DNA of 7,587 nucleotides from Alphaproteobacteria bacterium (GTDB lineage: Bacteria; Pseudomonadota; Alphaproteobacteria; Rhodobacterales; Rhodobacteraceae). Each line of letters begins with the position of its first letter. The stretch's first letter is position 1. Location of the stretch: NCBI GenBank assembly GCA_030428025.1, contig JAUIBJ010000146.1, positions 1-7,587 on the forward strand, in the 5' to 3' direction. Of this stretch, positions 5,650-7,587 are shown piece by piece. The notes below the pieces were generated by a model that had not been told where the DNA came from, searched no databases, and was given only the letters and a program-made list of their open reading frames with translations. Position numbers and translations under genes: made by a program.

Positions 5650-6480
5650 TCAGGACGTATCGGGCGTGAAGGGTTCGGGAATGATGTTCTGCGACGAGAA
5701 CGGCGGCCGCACATAATCCGGATGCTCCGGCCGGTCGCCCAGATCGACCTTGTCGGGCAAAACGTCGCGATAGGGAATCTGGTCGAGGAAATGCGCAATG
5801 CAGTTGAGCCGCGCGTGCCGCTTCACATCCGCATTGACCACGTGCCAGCGCGCCTCGGCGATGTCGGTGCGGGCCATCATGGCATCCTTGGCGCGGGAAT
5901 AGTCCACCCAGCGCCGGCGCGACTCGAGGTCCATCGGCGACAGCTTCCAGCGCTTCAGCGGATCGGTCTGCCGGGCACGGAAGCGGCGTTCCTGCTCGCT
6001 GTCGCTGACCGAGAACCAGTATTTGATCACCACCATGCCCGAGCGCACCAGCATCCGCTCCAGATCGCAGACGGAGGTGAGAAATTCCCGGTACTCCGCG
6101 TCGGTGCAGAATCCCATCACCCGTTCCACCCCGGCGCGGTTGTACCAGGAGCGGTCGAAGATGGCGATCTCGCCCGCCGCCGGCAGATGTTCGATATAAC
6201 GCTGGAAATACCATTGCCCCTTTTCCCGCTCTGTGGGCGCGGGCAGCGCCACAACCCGCGCCACGCGCGGGCTGAGCGACCGGGTCAGCCGCTTGATCGT
6301 GCCGCCCTTGCCGGCGGCGTCTCGTCCCTCGAAGATCAGCAGGATCTGTGCCCCTTCCCGGCGCACCCATTCCTGCAGCTTGACCAGTTCCACCTGCATC
6401 TGCTGCAGGGCAGAGATGTACTGCTTCTTCGGTAGCTTCCTGACTGTCCTGGCCGTGTTCTCGGCGAATTCCTCTGTCAT
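5650..6480 (-). CDS. ppk2: Polyphosphate kinase 2, single-domain (class I-like)
   Basis: Transfers phosphate between inorganic polyphosphate and nucleotides; class I enzymes mainly phosphorylate ADP or GDP to the triphosphate. Cytoplasmic P-loop kinase of 276 residues, the normal length for a one-domain PPK2. Walker A GRDAAGKGG is at 52-60, Walker B IFDRSWYNRAGVE at 107-119 (Asp109), and the helical lid with ERRFRARQTDPLKRWKLSPMD spans 164-184 (quoted here as ERRF...SPMD). SWYNRAGVE favours class I over the AMP-using class II/III. The start is ATG at 6480 with GGAGG 5 nt upstream; a longer frame to 6558 lacks family similarity. It follows the F420-like gene by 101 nt and leads pcaC by 34 nt. 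Class and nucleotide preference are inferred; family is certain. Confidence 0.95.
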   Translation of the reverse strand: MTEEFAENTARTVRKLPKKQYISALQQMQVELVKLQEWVRREGAQILLIFEGRDAAGKGGTIKRLTRSLSPRVARVVALPAPTEREKGQWYFQRYIEHLPAAGEIAIFDRSWYNRAGVERVMGFCTDAEYREFLTSVCDLERMLVRSGMVVIKYWFSVSDSEQERRFRARQTDPLKRWKLSPMDLESRRRWVDYSRAKDAMMARTDIAEARWHVVNADVKRHARLNCIAHFLDQIPYRDVLPDKVDLGDRPEHPDYVRPPFSSQNIIPEPFTPDTS

Positions 6481-6501
6481 GGCGGCCTCCGGGCGTTTCG
6501 A

Positions 6502-6520
6502 CGCAGCCAGGCAGGCTGCG
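6502..6520 (-). other. Small hairpin in the leader of ppk2
   Basis: A perfect 7-bp stem (CGCAGCC with GGCTGCG) with a 5-nt loop lies about 20 nt upstream of the ppk2 start and 60 nt after the stop of the preceding gene. It lacks a T-run. It could be a weak terminator of the upstream gene or a leader structure near the ppk2 ribosome site. Confidence 0.35.
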
Positions 6521-6581
6521 ACCCGGGAATTGAACACGATCCGACCCGTCGCAGGCAACCGTCTTGGCGAAGGGGTGCGGA

Positions 6582-7587
6582 TCAGTCATCGTCGCCGCGC
6601 GGCACAGGCTCGGGGAGGGTCTCGTCGAACCGGCCGGAACGGGCGCGGTCACAAGCGCCCTGCTCCTCGGCCGGCGCGCCCGCGTCGAGCGCCTCCAGCC
6701 GCAGGCCCGCATGCGCATAACCCGGCCGCCCGGCCTGTGCCAGCCCCCTCAGCCGGGCCGCCATCGCCCGTTTCTTGGCCACCTGATGCGGCTGGAACCG
6801 GTCGTAGTCGCGCGGCGTGAGCCTCCGGCCCACCACGAGGTCGCCCGCCGCCACCGCCGCTTCCAGCAGGGCCTGACCGGTGCTGCTGCGGGCGATGATG
6901 CCGTTGAAGCCTGCATCCTCGCCCAAAGGGCTGGCCTCGGGCCAGATATCCGCCGCGGCGAGGTCTGCCGCCTCGCCGATGGCATCCGGGCAGAGCTTGC
7001 AGCGCGTCTGAATGCGCCAGCCCGCTTCGTCGGCCCACATCTCGTTATAGGTTCGCTCGAAGGCCCGCCCGTCGTGCGTCTCCACCCGGGTCCGGCCCGG
7101 ATTGCCGAAGCCCCTGTAGCGGAAGACGCTCACCTCGTCTTCGGAAATACCCAGTTCGTCCAGCAGCATCCACGACTTGCCCAGATCCGAGGCGCCGCCG
7201 CAGACCATGACCAGAAGCGCGACCAGGCGCTCGCGCAGTCGCGGGTCCGCCTTGGCCCGCGCGCGCACCGCGCCTGCGTCGCAGGGCTTGGCGATGATCG
7301 CGAAGGGTTCGTCGCGCGCCAGAGCCGCCTCCAGCCCCGCCAGCGTGTCCGACGGCCCATAGCGCGAGCCCGCCCGCGCGATCACCTGCTCGGCCGTTTC
7401 GCTGATCGTCCAGCGCGAGCGCATCGGACGGTCGGGATCGGCCCCACAATGCAGGATGAACGCGGCCTTGCCCGAGCGCAGAAGATGCACGCCCAGCGCG
7501 GTCAGCACCCCGCCCGTGGACGCGCGAAAGCGGATCTCCGCATCGCCCGCCCAGGCCTCGGCCATCGTCTCGTATTGCCCCCAGACC
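6582..7587 (-). CDS. Coenzyme F420 hydrogenase/dehydrogenase beta-subunit family iron-sulfur flavoprotein (5' end cut by window edge)
   Basis: Member of the FrhB/FdhB-like family (N- and C-terminal domains PF04422 and PF04432), Fe-S flavoproteins that move electrons between a carrier and a substrate; relatives include BciB divinyl reductase and plant HCAR. The ATG at 7565 is not the true start: the frame stays open to the edge and encodes VWGQYET just before it, which continues the family pattern. Counting from Met7565, the sequence shows ASTGGVLTAL at 15-24, a typical flavin-side glycine motif, AKPCDAGAVRA at 92-102 (Cys95), VCGGASDLGK at 121-130 (Cys122) and RCKLCPDAIGEAADLAAADIW near 188-208 (Cys189, Cys192, cluster ligands), given in part. 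An N-terminal CxxCGxC-type segment would be outside the window. Rhodobacterales are not known to use F420, so the electron donor is probably ferredoxin or another flavin partner. Acidic tail DDD. Confidence 0.85.
   Translation of the reverse strand, partial: VWGQYETMAEAWAGDAEIRFRASTGGVLTALGVHLLRSGKAAFILHCGADPDRPMRSRWTISETAEQVIARAGSRYGPSDTLAGLEAALARDEPFAIIAKPCDAGAVRARAKADPRLRERLVALLVMVCGGASDLGKSWMLLDELGISEDEVSVFRYRGFGNPGRTRVETHDGRAFERTYNEMWADEAGWRIQTRCKLCPDAIGEAADLAAADIWPEASPLGEDAGFNGIIARSSTGQALLEAAVAAGDLVVGRRLTPRDYDRFQPHQVAKKRAMAARLRGLAQAGRPGYAHAGLRLEALDAGAPAEEQGACDRARSGRFDETLPEPVPRGDDD

Noticed and set aside
5616..5798. N-terminal extension of pcaC to 5798
   Set aside because: It overlaps the coding end of ppk2, is Arg/Ser/Pro-rich, and the 129-residue form matches the family length and has its own ribosome site.
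6481..6558. N-terminal extension of ppk2 to 6558
   Set aside because: The ATG at 6480 has GGAGG at good spacing; the extension would run through the hairpin at 6502-6520 and has no family similarity.
5582..6718. Minus-strand 378-codon frame overlapping ppk2
   Set aside because: Out-of-frame shadow; the PPK2 frame holds Walker A, Walker B and lid motifs.
1..7587. CRISPR arrays, tRNA or rRNA genes, transposases, integrases and phage genes
   Set aside because: None seen on either strand; the only repeats are the sulfotransferase P-loop copies and short dyads.

Overview
The window looks like a chromosomal piece of an alphaproteobacterium of the order Rhodobacterales (Roseobacter/Paracoccaceae type). 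The grounds are high GC, a short PcaB/PcaC pair of the alphaproteobacterial kind, and a porin whose N-terminus and general composition resemble roseobacter major porins. No genus can be named from the sequence alone. All supported genes lie on the minus strand, so transcription runs from position 7587 towards 1. Both edges cut through genes.

Layout in transcription order: (i) 7587-6582, a protein of the coenzyme F420 hydrogenase/dehydrogenase beta-subunit family, missing its N-terminus at the window edge. (ii) 6480-5650, a class I-like polyphosphate kinase 2. (iii) 5615-5226, a carboxymuconolactone decarboxylase (PcaC type), 34 nt after ppk2. (iv) 5038-3971, a short 3-carboxy-cis,cis-muconate cycloisomerase (PcaB), preceded by a 180-nt gap with a candidate operator. 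(v) 3970-3634, a 337-nt non-coding stretch with a strong GC hairpin after pcaB, an upstream inverted repeat and a probable porin promoter. (vi) 3633-2419, a major outer-membrane porin starting at TTG behind a perfect Shine-Dalgarno, followed by a terminator hairpin. (vii) 2312 to the left edge, three tandem, overlapping sulfotransferase genes, the last cut by the window edge.

PcaB and PcaC are consecutive steps of the beta-ketoadipate (protocatechuate) pathway, but no pcaHG, pcaD or pcaQ is visible. The porin probably supplies general solute uptake. The sulfotransferase trio is the accessory part: three related PAPS-dependent enzymes joined by 4-bp and 8-bp start/stop overlaps look like one translationally coupled unit that arose by tandem duplication. 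It has visibly lower GC than the pca/ppk2/F420-like region. Its substrate cannot be read from the sequence, and it is the best candidate here for an undescribed pathway. Nothing else in the window looks like a new system; no tRNA, rRNA, CRISPR array or transposase was seen.
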